Source: Streptomyces sp. C10-9-1 (GTDB lineage: Bacteria > Actinomycetota > Actinomycetes > Streptomycetales > Streptomycetaceae). Taken from it: 64,000 bases of DNA. Below the pieces are notes generated by a model that saw only the letters and a list, made by a program, of their open reading frames with translations, had not been told where the DNA came from and searched no databases. Positions 23,521 to 31,610 of this stretch are shown one piece after another (the first letter of the stretch is position 1; each line of letters starts with the position of its first letter). A program made the position numbers and the translations under genes. Location of the stretch: the NCBI RefSeq assembly GCF_024497955.1, contig NZ_JANHKP010000014.1, forward strand, positions 62,001 to 126,000, read 5' to 3'.

Positions 23521-24492
23521 TCAGCCGACGAGCCCCAGCTCCGCGGCCCGCACACCGGCCGCGAAACGGCTCTGGGCCCCGAGCTTCGCGACCAGCCCGG
23601 TCAGCAGCCGGCGCAGGGTCCGCTCGGAGCAGCCGAGCCGGCGCGCGATGGCCTCGTCCTTGGCGCCCGCCGCCAGCAGGGCCAGCACCTCGCGCTCCCG
23701 CGGTGTGTAGTCCTCGGCCGCGGAGCCGCCCGCCGTCCCCTCCCGGAGCGGGACGTCGTAGGGGCGCGCGGTGCTCCAGTGGTGGTCGAAGACCTGGGCG
23801 AAGCACTCCGCGAGCCGGGCCCCGTGCAGGATCACGTCCTCGCCGTCGCCGCCCCTCGGCTGCGGCGGCCCGAGCGCCATCACGGTCACCGCACGGTCCA
23901 CGACGTTGAGGTGGAGGGGGACGGTGGTGGCCGTGCGGATGCGCGCGCCGTGCTCCAGCAGCGTCGCGAGATAGCGGGCCACCCCGGTCTGGCGGGTCGC
24001 CCGGGTGGAGACCAGCAGCGTCAGGTCGACGCCCCGCTCCAGCATCCGCATGTCGCCCTCCAGGCTCGCGTCGATCACCTCCGGGCCGGGGAACACCGCG
24101 CGCATCGCGAGCAGTTCGTCCCGGCACAGGGCGTCGAGGTCCTCCATCCGCTGCCTCAGCACCGCCCGGTCCGAGAAGAACTCCGCCTCCAGCGTCTGGC
24201 GGCCGCTCGTCCTCAGGCCGGGCATGAGCCGGAGGACGTCGTCGAAGGCGTCGAGGGTGCGGTGCAGGGCCTCCACCCGTCCGCGCTGCTCCAGCAGCAG
24301 TTCGTGCAGGGCCCGCTCCGGTGCGGCCGGGCGGTCCGTGGCGGTGTCGGCGAGCCGGCGCTCCGCGAGCCAGCGGCGGACCTCCTCGGGCAGTCCGCCG
24401 GCGGGGTCGGCGCCCGCGGGTTCCGGCAGGGCGGGACCGCCCTCGCCGGTGGGCTGTGCGGTACCGGGTCGCTGGGGGTCCGTGGCCGACAT
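23521..24492 (-). CDS. LuxR-family regulator with TrmB-like sensor region
   Basis: 323 residues from ATG 24492. The last 65 residues are a LuxR/GerE HTH: 'YTPREREVLALLAAGAKDEAIARRLGCSERTLRRLLTGLVAKLGAQSRFAAG' (quoted as a guide, recognition helix 'SERTLRRLLTGLVAKLGA'). Residues 70-250 resemble the sensor of helix-turn-helix proteins with a phospholipase-D/TrmB-type domain ('EFFSDRAVLRQRMEDLDALCRDELLAM', 'GVDLTLLVSTRATR', 'VMALGP'). There is no receiver Asp, so it is not a two-component regulator. Adjacent targets are not evident. Confidence 0.8.
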   Translation of the reverse strand: MSATDPQRPGTAQPTGEGGPALPEPAGADPAGGLPEEVRRWLAERRLADTATDRPAAPERALHELLLEQRGRVEALHRTLDAFDDVLRLMPGLRTSGRQTLEAEFFSDRAVLRQRMEDLDALCRDELLAMRAVFPGPEVIDASLEGDMRMLERGVDLTLLVSTRATRQTGVARYLATLLEHGARIRTATTVPLHLNVVDRAVTVMALGPPQPRGGDGEDVILHGARLAECFAQVFDHHWSTARPYDVPLREGTAGGSAAEDYTPREREVLALLAAGAKDEAIARRLGCSERTLRRLLTGLVAKLGAQSRFAAGVRAAELGLVG

Positions 24493-25012
24493 GGGCCGAC
24501 CCTAGTACCCCCCGGGCGGCCCCGGGGCCGTCGGTGCGGGCGCGCGACCGGTCTGTCCGCATTCGGCCACGCCTGTTTCGGCCGTGGTCAACCCCCCGTC
24601 GACCGCACTATGTTCACGGCGTACCGACGACACCCGGTCGGCGGCAGGCGGTGATCCCTTCCACCGACCGGGTGGACGGTGCTCCGGGCGCCCCCTTCTC
24701 GGGTGGGCGGGCGGGCGGTGCCCCACACACCGCCCACCGCCGCGGCGCCCGGTCCGTACGGCCCCGCACGGCACGACCGCTCCCTCTGAATCCCCGGCCC
24801 CGAGCCGTCCTCCACCCACTCGAACCACTCTCCCGTCCGGCGCCGAGGAGGAGGCACCAGGGGAAGCCGGACACCGCCCCGCCCGGCCGGTCGCGCACCG
24901 GCCGGGCGCCGGGCCTCCCGGTGCGGGCGCGCGCTCGGCGCGCGGGCCCCGGCACGCGGTGCAAGGCTGGGAGGGCCGACACCCCCGGGAGCGCTCAGGA
25001 GGCGCAGGGACC
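24493..25012. other. Promoter region between the LuxR and VOC genes
   Basis: 520 bases without a credible gene. On the minus strand TAGGGT (24499-24504) lies six bases before the LuxR ATG, a leaderless promoter. On the plus side AGGAGG before ATG 25013 is the VOC ribosome site. Nothing else recognised. Confidence 0.5.
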
Positions 25013-25837
25013 ATGATCACCACGGACTTCGTGCCCGGCTCGCCGTGCTGGCTGGACTTGGGCGTGCCCGATCTCGACGCGGCGGCGGCCTTCTACGGCG
25101 CCGTCTTCGGCTGGCGGACCGCCTCGATGGCCCCCGGCTCCGGAGCGGAAGGCGACGGCGAAGGCGACGGCGACTACCGGATGCTGCAACTCGACGGCAG
25201 GACGGTGGGAGCGCTCGGGAAGCTCACCGAGGAGGGCGCCCGCCCGGCCTGGATGGTCTACTTCAGCACCCCGGCGATCGAGGAGACCGTCGCGGCCGCC
25301 GAACGCGCGGGCGGAAGCGTGCGCACACCCGCCTCCGAGGTCGCCGAGGAGGGCCGCTTCGCCCAGCTCACCGACCCCCAGGGCGCGCAGTTCGCCGTCT
25401 GGCAGCCGGGCAGCTACCCGGGCCTCCAGGCGGTCGACGGCCCCGGCAGCCTCGGCTGGGTCGAGCTCTACACGACCGACTCGGCCGCGGCGCAGCGCTT
25501 CTACGGCGAGGTGTTCGGCTGGACGGGCCAGGACATGGAGCTGCCCGGCCAGAGCGGCGCGTACACGATGGTGACGCCGAAGGGGCAGCCGCCGGAGCGG
25601 ATGTTCGGCGGGGTGATGGCGGTGCCCGGCATGTTCGCCTCGGGCGGCGCCCGGCCGTACTGGCATCCCGTGTTCGGCTCGGCGGACTGCGATGCCACCG
25701 TGGCGCTGGTCCGGGAGAACGGCGGCGGGGTGTCCATGGGACCCGAGGACGCCGAGGGCGTCGGCCGGCTGGCCGTGTGCACGGACCCGGACGGCGCGGA
25801 GTTCGTCGTCCTGACGCCCGCCCCGCCGCGGCCCTGA
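25013..25837 (+). CDS. VOC-superfamily protein with two glyoxalase-like domains
   Basis: 274 residues from ATG 25013. Domain 1 'CWLDLGVPDLDAAAAFYGAVFGW' to 'FAQLTDPQGAQFAVWQPG'; domain 2 'LGWVELYTTDSAAAQRFYGEVFGWTG' to 'VCTDPDGAEFVVLTP'. Each repeat has the beta-alpha-beta3 pattern and the terminal Asp-Pro-(Q/D)-Gly-Ala turn. Metal-ligand His/Glu positions are not all obvious, so no enzymatic reaction is assigned; relatives are annotated as hydroxylases or glyoxalase/bleomycin-resistance proteins. Followed by repeat copy 1 containing its terminator. Confidence 0.85.
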   Translation: MITTDFVPGSPCWLDLGVPDLDAAAAFYGAVFGWRTASMAPGSGAEGDGEGDGDYRMLQLDGRTVGALGKLTEEGARPAWMVYFSTPAIEETVAAAERAGGSVRTPASEVAEEGRFAQLTDPQGAQFAVWQPGSYPGLQAVDGPGSLGWVELYTTDSAAAQRFYGEVFGWTGQDMELPGQSGAYTMVTPKGQPPERMFGGVMAVPGMFASGGARPYWHPVFGSADCDATVALVRENGGGVSMGPEDAEGVGRLAVCTDPDGAEFVVLTPAPPRP

Positions 25838-25860
25838 CCCGGGGCCGCGCCGGCCCGCCG

Positions 25861-26040
25861 GGGCTCCACCGGCTCCGGACCGGAGGCGGCCGGGCCACGG
25901 GCGGGCCCGGCCGCCCTCGTGGCCGAGACGGGCGACCGGCGGGACGCCCACCACAGGCCGTGACGCTCCGACCGGCAGCCGGGCCGCCGGACGGCGCGCC
26001 TCAGCGCACCCCGCCCGCCGCGGAGTAGGCGATCCCGTCG
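25861..26040. repeat. 180-bp direct repeat, copy 1 (contains a duplicated ppx 3' end)
   Basis: Identical to 26687-26866 at all but one base (25953 A versus 26779 G). It carries the convergent terminator (25885-25915) and, from 26001, the minus-strand codons for the last dozen residues of Ppx plus its stop, here detached from any ppx gene. Homology stops abruptly at 26040 and at 25860. Confidence 0.95.
25885..25915. terminator. Terminator in repeat copy 1
   Basis: Perfect 12-bp stem (25885-25896 / 25904-25915), seven-base loop, 47 bases after the VOC stop. An identical copy lies at 26711-26741. Confidence 0.7.
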
Positions 26041-26076
26041 GGGATCGCGCACGAACGCGATTCCTCCCACAGTGCC

Positions 26077-26099
26077 GTGTACACGATGACGCGTACACT
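26077..26099 (+). promoter_or_regulatory. Toxin-antitoxin promoter/operator
   Basis: GTGTACAC (26077-26084) is a palindrome with the TGTACA core known for YefM-type operators, and a partial repeat TACACTGATG follows. TACACT (26094-26099) is a -10 box six bases before ATG 26106, so transcription is probably leaderless and repressed by the antitoxin or its complex bound over the promoter. Confidence 0.6.
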
Positions 26100-26105
26100 G
26101 ATGTC

Positions 26106-26378
26106 ATGACTGAGAACACCGTGACCGTACGGGAAGCCCGCGCGCACCTCGCCGATCACATCAACCGGGCCGAGGAAGGTGTCCCGACCGTCATCACGCG
26201 CAATGGCGCCCCGGTCGCAGCCGTGGTCCCGATCTCGGACTTCGAAGCGCTGGAGGAAGCCGCCGACGTGATGCTCGCGCGGGAGGCCGAAGCGGTGCTG
26301 GCCGAGGGAGGCAGCACCGTGACCATGGCGGAACTGCTCGCGGACCTGTTCACCGAGCACGGTGGCGAAGCGGCGTGA
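26106..26378 (+). CDS. Phd/YefM-family antitoxin
   Basis: 90 residues. N-terminal DNA-binding part 'VTVREARAHLADHINRAEEGVPTVITRNGAPVAAVVPISDFEALEEA' (typical Phd/YefM fold; quoted as consecutive landmarks) followed by an acidic helical tail that would wrap the toxin. It represses its own promoter and neutralises the downstream RelE-type toxin. Its stop overlaps the toxin GTG (GTGA), the usual coupling. The pair sits inside a 180-bp direct repeat. Confidence 0.92.
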   Translation: MTENTVTVREARAHLADHINRAEEGVPTVITRNGAPVAAVVPISDFEALEEAADVMLAREAEAVLAEGGSTVTMAELLADLFTEHGGEAA

Positions 26379-26644
26379 AGTACGCCTTTCGGTTCACCGC
26401 GGCGGCACAGCGTCAGCTTCGGGCCATCAGCCGCCCCGACGCCATGCGCATCCTGACCGCGTTGACCGCACTCGGCGACGACCCGTACCGCCAGGACGCC
26501 GACGTCAAGAAGCTCGCCGGCCCGTCGGGCCTCTACCGGCTCCGGGTCGGAAGCTACCGGGTCGCCTACCAGATCCACGACGGTGAACTCGTCGTCCTCG
26601 TGGTCAAGGTGGGCGACCGGCGCGACGTCTACCGCAACCTGTGA
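26375..26644 (+). CDS. RelE/ParE-family toxin
   Basis: 89 residues from GTG 26375. 'YAFRFTAAAQRQLRAISRPDAMRILTAL', 'DPYRQDADVKKLAGPSGLYRLRVGSYRVAYQIHDGELVVLVVKVGDRRDVYRNL' (landmarks) is a full-length RelE-type fold with the conserved 'LYRLRVGSYRVAYQI' and 'VGDRRDVY' strands, including the Lys/Arg/Tyr residues typical of ribosome-dependent mRNA cleavage. Intact, no frameshift. Only 42 bases separate its stop from repeat copy 2. Confidence 0.9.
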   Translation: MKYAFRFTAAAQRQLRAISRPDAMRILTALTALGDDPYRQDADVKKLAGPSGLYRLRVGSYRVAYQIHDGELVVLVVKVGDRRDVYRNL

Positions 26645-26686
26645 CGCCCCGCCCGGCCTGACAACGCCCCTCAGCGCTCCCCGTCA

Positions 26687-26866
26687 GGGCTCCACCGGCT
26701 CCGGACCGGAGGCGGCCGGGCCACGGGCGGGCCCGGCCGCCCTCGTGGCCGAGACGGGCGACCGGCGGGACGCCCACCGCAGGCCGTGACGCTCCGACCG
26801 GCAGCCGGGCCGCCGGACGGCGCGCCTCAGCGCACCCCGCCCGCCGCGGAGTAGGCGATCCCGTCG
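26687..26866. repeat. 180-bp direct repeat, copy 2 (authentic ppx 3' end)
   Basis: Exactly 826 bases from copy 1, one mismatch. Here the repeat runs into the genuine 3' end of ppx (stop at 26827), so the gene is intact after the insertion. The 646 unique bases between the copies are essentially the toxin-antitoxin module and its promoter. Confidence 0.95.
26711..26741 (-). terminator. Terminator of the ppx operon (repeat copy 2)
   Basis: Second copy of the 12-bp stem hairpin (26711-26722 / 26730-26741), 86 bases beyond the ppx stop and about 65 beyond the toxin stop, so it can serve both converging units. Confidence 0.65.
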
Positions 26867-27783
26867 AGGATGTCGTGCTCGCTGACGACCACCTCGCGGG
26901 CCCCCGTTCGCTCCATGATCGTGAGGAGCGCCAGCGCTCCGGCCTGGATGACGTCGACCCGGCCGGGGTGCATCACCCCGATCGCGGCGCGCTCGTCGTG
27001 GGTGGCGCCCAGCAGCATCCGGGAGATCTCCGCGACCCGCTCGACGGGGATGCGGGCGTGGTGGATGGCCTCGGAGTCGTAGGCGTCCAGCCCGAGGGCG
27101 ATCCCCGCTACGGTGGTCACCGACCCGGCCAGCCCCACCAGGGTCCGCGCCTTCGCCAGGGGGACGCTCTGCTCCACGAGGTCCAGGGCGGCCTCGACGT
27201 CGGCGCGGATCGCGGCGATCTGCTCCTCCGTGGCGGGGCTGCCGGGGGCGTGCCGCTCGGTCAGCCGCACGCAGCCGATGTCCACGGACCGTGCGGCGAG
27301 GCCCGGGCCGCCGTCCTCGGCGCCCCCGCCGCCGACCACGAACTCCGTCGAGCCGCCGCCGATGTCCACCACCAGGTAGGGGGTGTCCAGGTCCTCGCGG
27401 CCGGCCAGCGACCGGGTGGCCCCGGTGAAGGAGAGCTCCGCCTCGCGGTCCCCGGTGACCACCTCGGGCTCGACGCCCAGGATGTCGCGCACACCGCGGA
27501 CGAAGTCGTCCCGGTTCTCCGCGTCGCGGGAGGCGGAGGTGGCGACGAAGCGCACCGCCTCGGCGCCGAGGTCCCCGATCACGGCGGCGTACTCGCGGCA
27601 GGCGGCGAAGGTGCGCTCCAGGGCCTCGGGCGCGAGGCGGCCGGTGCGGTCGACGTCCTGCCCGAGGCGCACGATCGTCATCCGGCGGTCGAGTTCGGCG
27701 AGCCGCCCCGTGGCGGTGTCGACGTCGGCGACCAGGAGCCGGATGGAGTTGGTGCCGCAGTCGACGGCGGCGACGCGGGTCAT
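26827..27783 (-). CDS. ppx: Exopolyphosphatase/GppA family phosphatase
   Basis: 318 residues from ATG 27783. ASKHA-fold landmarks: phosphate-1 'VAAVDCGTNSIRLLVADVD', 'RFVATSASRDAENRDDF', phosphate-2 'YLVVDIGGGSTEFVVG', 'LAGSVTTVAGIAL'. It is the short, two-domain actinobacterial form (no C-terminal HD domain), acting on polyphosphate and/or pppGpp. ATGA overlap with the upstream DUF501 gene. Its last codons lie in the 180-bp repeat and are duplicated at 26001. Confidence 0.92.
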   Translation of the reverse strand: MTRVAAVDCGTNSIRLLVADVDTATGRLAELDRRMTIVRLGQDVDRTGRLAPEALERTFAACREYAAVIGDLGAEAVRFVATSASRDAENRDDFVRGVRDILGVEPEVVTGDREAELSFTGATRSLAGREDLDTPYLVVDIGGGSTEFVVGGGGAEDGGPGLAARSVDIGCVRLTERHAPGSPATEEQIAAIRADVEAALDLVEQSVPLAKARTLVGLAGSVTTVAGIALGLDAYDSEAIHHARIPVERVAEISRMLLGATHDERAAIGVMHPGRVDVIQAGALALLTIMERTGAREVVVSEHDILDGIAYSAAGGVR

Positions 27784-28328
27784 CGGGCGCCCTCCCCGGA
27801 CTCGCCGTCCTCGGCGCAGCCGGAGACGCACGGGCCCTTGCGCCACCACTCGGGGAGCATGGCCAGCGCCTCGTCGCCGAGCGGGTTGACGCCCGGCCCG
27901 GCCGCGAGGGAGTGGCCGACGAGCACATGGAGGCACTTCACCCGGTCGGGCATGCCCCCGGCACTCGGGAAGCCCCGGAGGACCTCGACGGCGTCGCGGC
28001 GGGCGATGTAGTCCTCGTGGGCCGCGCGGTAGGCGGCGGCCAGCTCGGGATCGGTGGCGAGGCGCGCCTGCATCTCCTTCATCACGCCCTCGGCCTCCAG
28101 GGTCCCGATCGCGGAGGCGGCACGCGGGCAGGTCAGGTAGTAGAGCGTGGGGAAGGGAGTCCCGTCCGGCAGGCGCGGGGCGGTCTCGACGACGTCCGGG
28201 CGGCCGCAGGGGCAGCGGTGGGCGATCGCGCGCAGTCCGCGCGGCGGGCGGCCGAGCTGCTGCTCGAACGCGATCACGTCCGCCTCGGTCGGCTCGGTGT
28301 GCTCGGTGGTGGGAGGAGGGGTGTCCAT
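27780..28328 (-). CDS. DUF501 family protein
   Basis: 182 residues from ATG 28328. 'EADVIAFEQQLGRPPRGLRAIAHRCPCGRPDVVETAPRLPDGTPFPTLYYLTCPRA' (landmarks: 'CPCGRPDVVET', 'YYLTCPRA') is the DUF501 start with its paired Cys, and 'RVKCLHVLVGHSLAAGPGVNPLGDEAL' its C-terminal half; a last 'CVSGC' adds two more Cys. Four or more cysteines suggest a metal site. The gene is regularly found between FtsB/DivIC and ppx; function unknown. Confidence 0.88.
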   Translation of the reverse strand: MDTPPPTTEHTEPTEADVIAFEQQLGRPPRGLRAIAHRCPCGRPDVVETAPRLPDGTPFPTLYYLTCPRAASAIGTLEAEGVMKEMQARLATDPELAAAYRAAHEDYIARRDAVEVLRGFPSAGGMPDRVKCLHVLVGHSLAAGPGVNPLGDEALAMLPEWWRKGPCVSGCAEDGESGEGAR

Positions 28329-28461
28329 GCCTGCCTTGCTGCTCTGTCCGCTGATGGGTTCGTTCGCTGGTGTGGTGCCGTGCGCCGGTCGCGGCGCGGG
28401 GGTCCGGGTGCGGCCCGGGGCCGGATGCGCCGGCGGCCCGGCCGGGTGCGGCCGGCGTCCT

Positions 28462-28935
28462 CTACTCGCGGTCGGCGTCGTCGACCCCGTTCCACACGTT
28501 CGAGTACCAGGGCCGGTCGCTGGCGCCCGGGTCCTCCCGGCGCTCCTGGGCCGCCTCCGGGTCGATCACCGTGTAGCCGGTCTCGCCCGGGAGTACGTAG
28601 TGCAGGTGCTCCCGGGCCAGCCGCCGTACGTAGGCGTCGTCCCGGAGCCGGGCCTTCTCGTCGCGCAGCCGCTCGACCTGGGCGCGTGCCTCGTCCATCA
28701 GCCGCTCCTGCTCGGCGATCTCCGCACGCTGCGAGACGTACTGGCGCATCGGGTAGGCGAGCGCGACGACCAGGGAGCAGACGACGAGGGCCAGGAACGC
28801 GGCCCGGCCGGTCAGCCGGGAGCGGCGGTCCTGGCGGCGGCTCTGGGACCGGTAGACGCGCGCGGCGGTCTGCTCCCCGAGCAGCCGCAGCCTGGTCGCG
28901 GTGGAGAACCGGTCGGGCTCCGGCCTGCGCGCCAT
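28462..28935 (-). CDS. FtsB/DivIC-family septum formation protein
   Basis: 157 residues from ATG 28935 after GGGGAGGCGAG. A basic cytoplasmic N-terminus of about 45 residues, one membrane segment 'AAFLALVVCSLVVALAYPM', then an extracytoplasmic coiled coil 'RAEIAEQERLMDEARAQVERLRDEKARL' (in part) and 'AREHLHYVLPGETGYTVIDP', the FtsB/DivIC signature. It links the FtsQ/FtsL complex in cell division at the septum. Located directly downstream of eno, as in other actinomycetes. Confidence 0.9.
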   Translation of the reverse strand: MARRPEPDRFSTATRLRLLGEQTAARVYRSQSRRQDRRSRLTGRAAFLALVVCSLVVALAYPMRQYVSQRAEIAEQERLMDEARAQVERLRDEKARLRDDAYVRRLAREHLHYVLPGETGYTVIDPEAAQERREDPGASDRPWYSNVWNGVDDADRE

Positions 28936-29079
28936 GGTCTCGCCTCCCCTTCACACGCGTACGTCCCCGGACACGGTACGGGACCGGGGACGGGGACGTA
29001 CGGAGGCGTGGTGCACTGGGCGGCCGCCGGGGCCGCCGGTCCGCGGGGCGGACTCGGCGGTCCCGGGGGCGCCGGGCGC

Positions 29080-30369
29080 CTACTGGTCCGCGGAGCGGAA
29101 CCGGGGGAAGGCGGAGCGGCCCGCGTACACCGCGGCGTCGTCGAGGATCTCCTCGATGCGCAGCAGCTGGTTGTACTTGGCGACGCGCTCGGAGCGGGCC
29201 GGGGCACCGGTCTTGATCTGGCCGCAGTTGGTGGCGACGGCCAGGTCGGCGATGGTGACGTCCTCGGTCTCGCCGGAGCGGTGCGACATCATGCACTTGA
29301 AGCCGTTGCGCTGGGCGAGCTCGACGGCGTCCAGGGTCTCGGTGAGCGAACCGATCTGGTTCACCTTGACCAGCAGGGCGTTGGCGATGCCCTCGTCGAT
29401 GCCGCGGGCGAGGCGCTCGGGGTTGGTGACGAACAGGTCGTCGCCCACGAGCTGGACCTTGGTGCCGAGCTTGTCGGTGATGACCTTCCAGCCGGCCCAG
29501 TCGTCCTCGAAGAGCGGGTCCTCGATGGAGACGAGCGGGTAGGCCGCGACGAGCTCCTCGTAGTACTCGGTCATCTCGGCCGCCGAGCGGGACTTGCCCT
29601 CGAACTCGTAGACGCCGTCCTTGTAGAACTCGGACGCGGCGACGTCGAGGGCGAGCGCGATGTCCTTGCCCGGGACGTAGCCGGCCTCCTTGATCGCCTC
29701 GATGATGAGGTCGAGGGCGGCGCGGTTGGAGTCCAGGTTGGGCGCGAAGCCGCCCTCGTCGCCGAGGCCGGTGGACAGGCCCTTGGTCTTCAGCACCTTC
29801 TTGAGGGTGTGGTAGACCTCGGTGCCCCAGCGCAGCGCCTCGGAGAAGGACTCCGCGCCGATCGGGGCGATCATGAACTCCTGGATGTCCACGTTGGAGT
29901 CCGCGTGCGAGCCGCCGTTGAGGATGTTCATCATCGGCACGGGCAGCAGGTGCGCGTTCGGGCCGCCGAGGTAGCGGAAGAGCGGCAGGTCGGACGCCTC
30001 GGAGGCCGCGTGGGCGACGGCCAGGGAGACGCCGAGGATGGCGTTGGCGCCGAGCGAGGACTTGTCCGGGGTGGCGTCCAGGTCGAACATGGCCTGGTCG
30101 ATCAGGCGCTGCTCGGTGGCGTCGTAGCCGACGAGCTCCGGGCCGATCTGCTCGATGACGGCGAGGACGGCCTTCTCGACGCCCTTGCCCTGGTAGCGGT
30201 TCTGGTCACCGTCGCGGAGTTCGAGGGCCTCGAACGCGCCGGTGGAGGCGCCGGAGGGGACGGCAGCACGGCCGGTGCTGCCGTCGTCGAGGCCGACCTC
30301 GACCTCGACCGTGGGGTTGCCTCGGGAGTCCAGGATTTCCCGGGCTACGACGACGTCGATGGACGGCAC
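29080..30369 (-). CDS. eno: Enolase
   Basis: 429 residues. I use GTG 30369 (giving MPSIDVVVAREIL) because AAGGAG lies six bases upstream; the ATG two codons earlier abuts that site. Landmarks: 'DSRGNPTVEVEV', 'PSGASTGAFEALELRDGD', 'GDEGGFAPNL', 'SIEDPLFEDDWAGW', 'LVGDDLFVTN', 'LLVKVNQIGSLTET' and 'CMMSHRSGETED', covering both metal and catalytic residues. It interconverts 2-phosphoglycerate and phosphoenolpyruvate in glycolysis, as a cytoplasmic octamer or dimer. First gene before the division-gene segment; its 5' flank of 320 bases separates it from rpfA. Confidence 0.97.
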   Translation of the reverse strand: MPSIDVVVAREILDSRGNPTVEVEVGLDDGSTGRAAVPSGASTGAFEALELRDGDQNRYQGKGVEKAVLAVIEQIGPELVGYDATEQRLIDQAMFDLDATPDKSSLGANAILGVSLAVAHAASEASDLPLFRYLGGPNAHLLPVPMMNILNGGSHADSNVDIQEFMIAPIGAESFSEALRWGTEVYHTLKKVLKTKGLSTGLGDEGGFAPNLDSNRAALDLIIEAIKEAGYVPGKDIALALDVAASEFYKDGVYEFEGKSRSAAEMTEYYEELVAAYPLVSIEDPLFEDDWAGWKVITDKLGTKVQLVGDDLFVTNPERLARGIDEGIANALLVKVNQIGSLTETLDAVELAQRNGFKCMMSHRSGETEDVTIADLAVATNCGQIKTGAPARSERVAKYNQLLRIEEILDDAAVYAGRSAFPRFRSADQ

Positions 30370-30688
30370 GAGCATCTCCTTCTGGGATGTGACGCGAGAT
30401 AGGTGCAGGGTCTGCTTGGCCTTGCGCCAAGAGCCTAACCGCCCCGGGGTCAAAGCCCGGCCGATGCCCGCCCCGTGGGACGAAAAAGGACATCACAACC
30501 CGTCGAACCGGACAAACGACGGCCATCTACCCGCCGGTAGCTCCGCGGGGCTCCGGCAGGGGCGGGGGAACGGGGCCCCGGAGTGCAAGGACCCCGGCCC
30601 GGCGCGTTCGGGGGAAGGTGCGCCGGGCCGGGGCCGGCCGTGGCCGCCGGGGCGGAGCGGGACGCCGCCCGCGGCGGAGGCGGAGGGG

Positions 30689-31339
30689 TCAGCGCAGGTG
30701 GAGCTGCTGGCCCGGGTAGATCACGTCGGCGCTCTGCAGAACGTCCTTGTTCAGCTCGAAGAGCTTCTTCCAGCCGCCGTCGACCTTCTCGGCCTCGGCG
30801 ATGGCGCTCAGGGTGTCGCCGGCCTTGACCGTGTACTCGCCGTCGCCCTTCTTGACGGTCTCCGGCTTCGCGGGGGCGGACTGCTTCGGAGCCTCGGACC
30901 GCTCGGAGCGGGTGGTCGGGACCTCGGCGCGCTGCTGCGGCTGCTCGGCCGCCGCGCCGCCGTAGGGAGTGCTGGAGAGGTTGACGCCGCAGCTCGGCCA
31001 GGCGCCCTTGCCCTGGCCCGCGAGGACCTTCTCGGCGATGGCGATCTGCTGGGCCTTGGACGCCTTGTCGGCGGTGGCGGCGTAGGCGGTGCCGCCGTAG
31101 GCGGCCCACGTGGAGGCCGAGAACTGGAGGCCGCCGTAGTAGCCGTTGCCGGTGTTGATGGACCAGTTGCCGCCGGACTCGCACCGGGCCACGGCGTCCC
31201 ACTCGGCGGCGGTCGCGGCGGAGGCCGGGCCGGCGGTGAGCAGCGGGGCGGCGACGGCCGCTCCGGCGACGCCGACGAGGGCGGCGACGCGCGAGACGCG
31301 GGACGGACGACGGTGCTTGGCGGTGCCGGAACGCAGCAT
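30689..31339 (-). CDS. rpfA: Resuscitation-promoting-factor-like transglycosylase with LysM (RpfA-like)
   Basis: 216 residues from ATG 31339 after GAGGAG. Signal peptide 'VAALVGVAGAAVAAPLLTAGPASA', then the Rpf domain 'ATAAEWDAVARCESGGNWSINTGNGYYGGLQF' (key 'CESGGNW' with catalytic Glu, Cys pair closing at 'SCGVNL'), a charged linker, and a C-terminal LysM 'YTVKAGDTLSAIAEAEK' to 'VIYPGQQL'. A secreted muralytic enzyme acting on peptidoglycan during spore germination and growth. The c-di-AMP riboswitch directly upstream is the known control of rpfA in Streptomyces, which supports the name. Confidence 0.9.
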   Translation of the reverse strand: MLRSGTAKHRRPSRVSRVAALVGVAGAAVAAPLLTAGPASAATAAEWDAVARCESGGNWSINTGNGYYGGLQFSASTWAAYGGTAYAATADKASKAQQIAIAEKVLAGQGKGAWPSCGVNLSSTPYGGAAAEQPQQRAEVPTTRSERSEAPKQSAPAKPETVKKGDGEYTVKAGDTLSAIAEAEKVDGGWKKLFELNKDVLQSADVIYPGQQLHLR

Positions 31340-31351
31340 GGATGGACTCCT

Positions 31352-31557
31352 CACCGACGCCTGCGAGGTGAGCTGTCGGGTTCGGGCCGGAAGGAATGCC
31401 CGGCCGCGCTGCACGGATGCGCGCGGCTTCACCCCGAGCCGTCCCCTGGCGCCCCTTCCGGGCCGCCGGGACCGGCGACTTACCTTGGGTCCCCCGCTCC
31501 TGCCTTCGGCGCTTTTCGAGCGTCGACTGTTCCCCCCGACCGACGGCAGGATTCGGC
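31352..31557 (-). ncRNA. c-di-AMP (ydaO/yuaA-type) riboswitch
   Basis: Read on the minus strand, the rpfA leader contains the conserved blocks of this class in order: a 5' 'GCCGAATCCTGCCG' segment, 'GGCAGGAGCGGGGGACCCA', 'GGGGTGAAGCCG', 'GGCCCGAACCCGACAGC' and 'TCACCTCGCAGGCG'. The last block ends about 20 bases before the GAGGAG ribosome site, so ligand binding can act on termination or on translation. c-di-AMP normally turns these switches off, reducing the cell-wall hydrolase. Boundaries are approximate. Confidence 0.85.
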
Positions 31558-31610
31558 GTGACGGTCAGCGGTGCCCACCGGTGGCGAGCGGTTCCGACGG
31601 TAAACACACC

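Noticed and set aside
20313..23909. A 1198-codon plus-strand open frame over cfa, ndh and the LuxR gene
   Set aside because: Antisense shadow of three well-defined genes.
26001..26360. A 119-codon minus-strand gene ending in the duplicated ppx tail
   Set aside because: It is the detached ppx 3' end read on into sequence antisense to the antitoxin; no start signal and no protein similarity beyond the last dozen residues.
25861..26866. An insertion sequence or integrative element with transposase/integrase at the 180-bp repeats
   Set aside because: No recombinase gene is present; the only genes between the repeats are the toxin and antitoxin, and there are no terminal inverted repeats.
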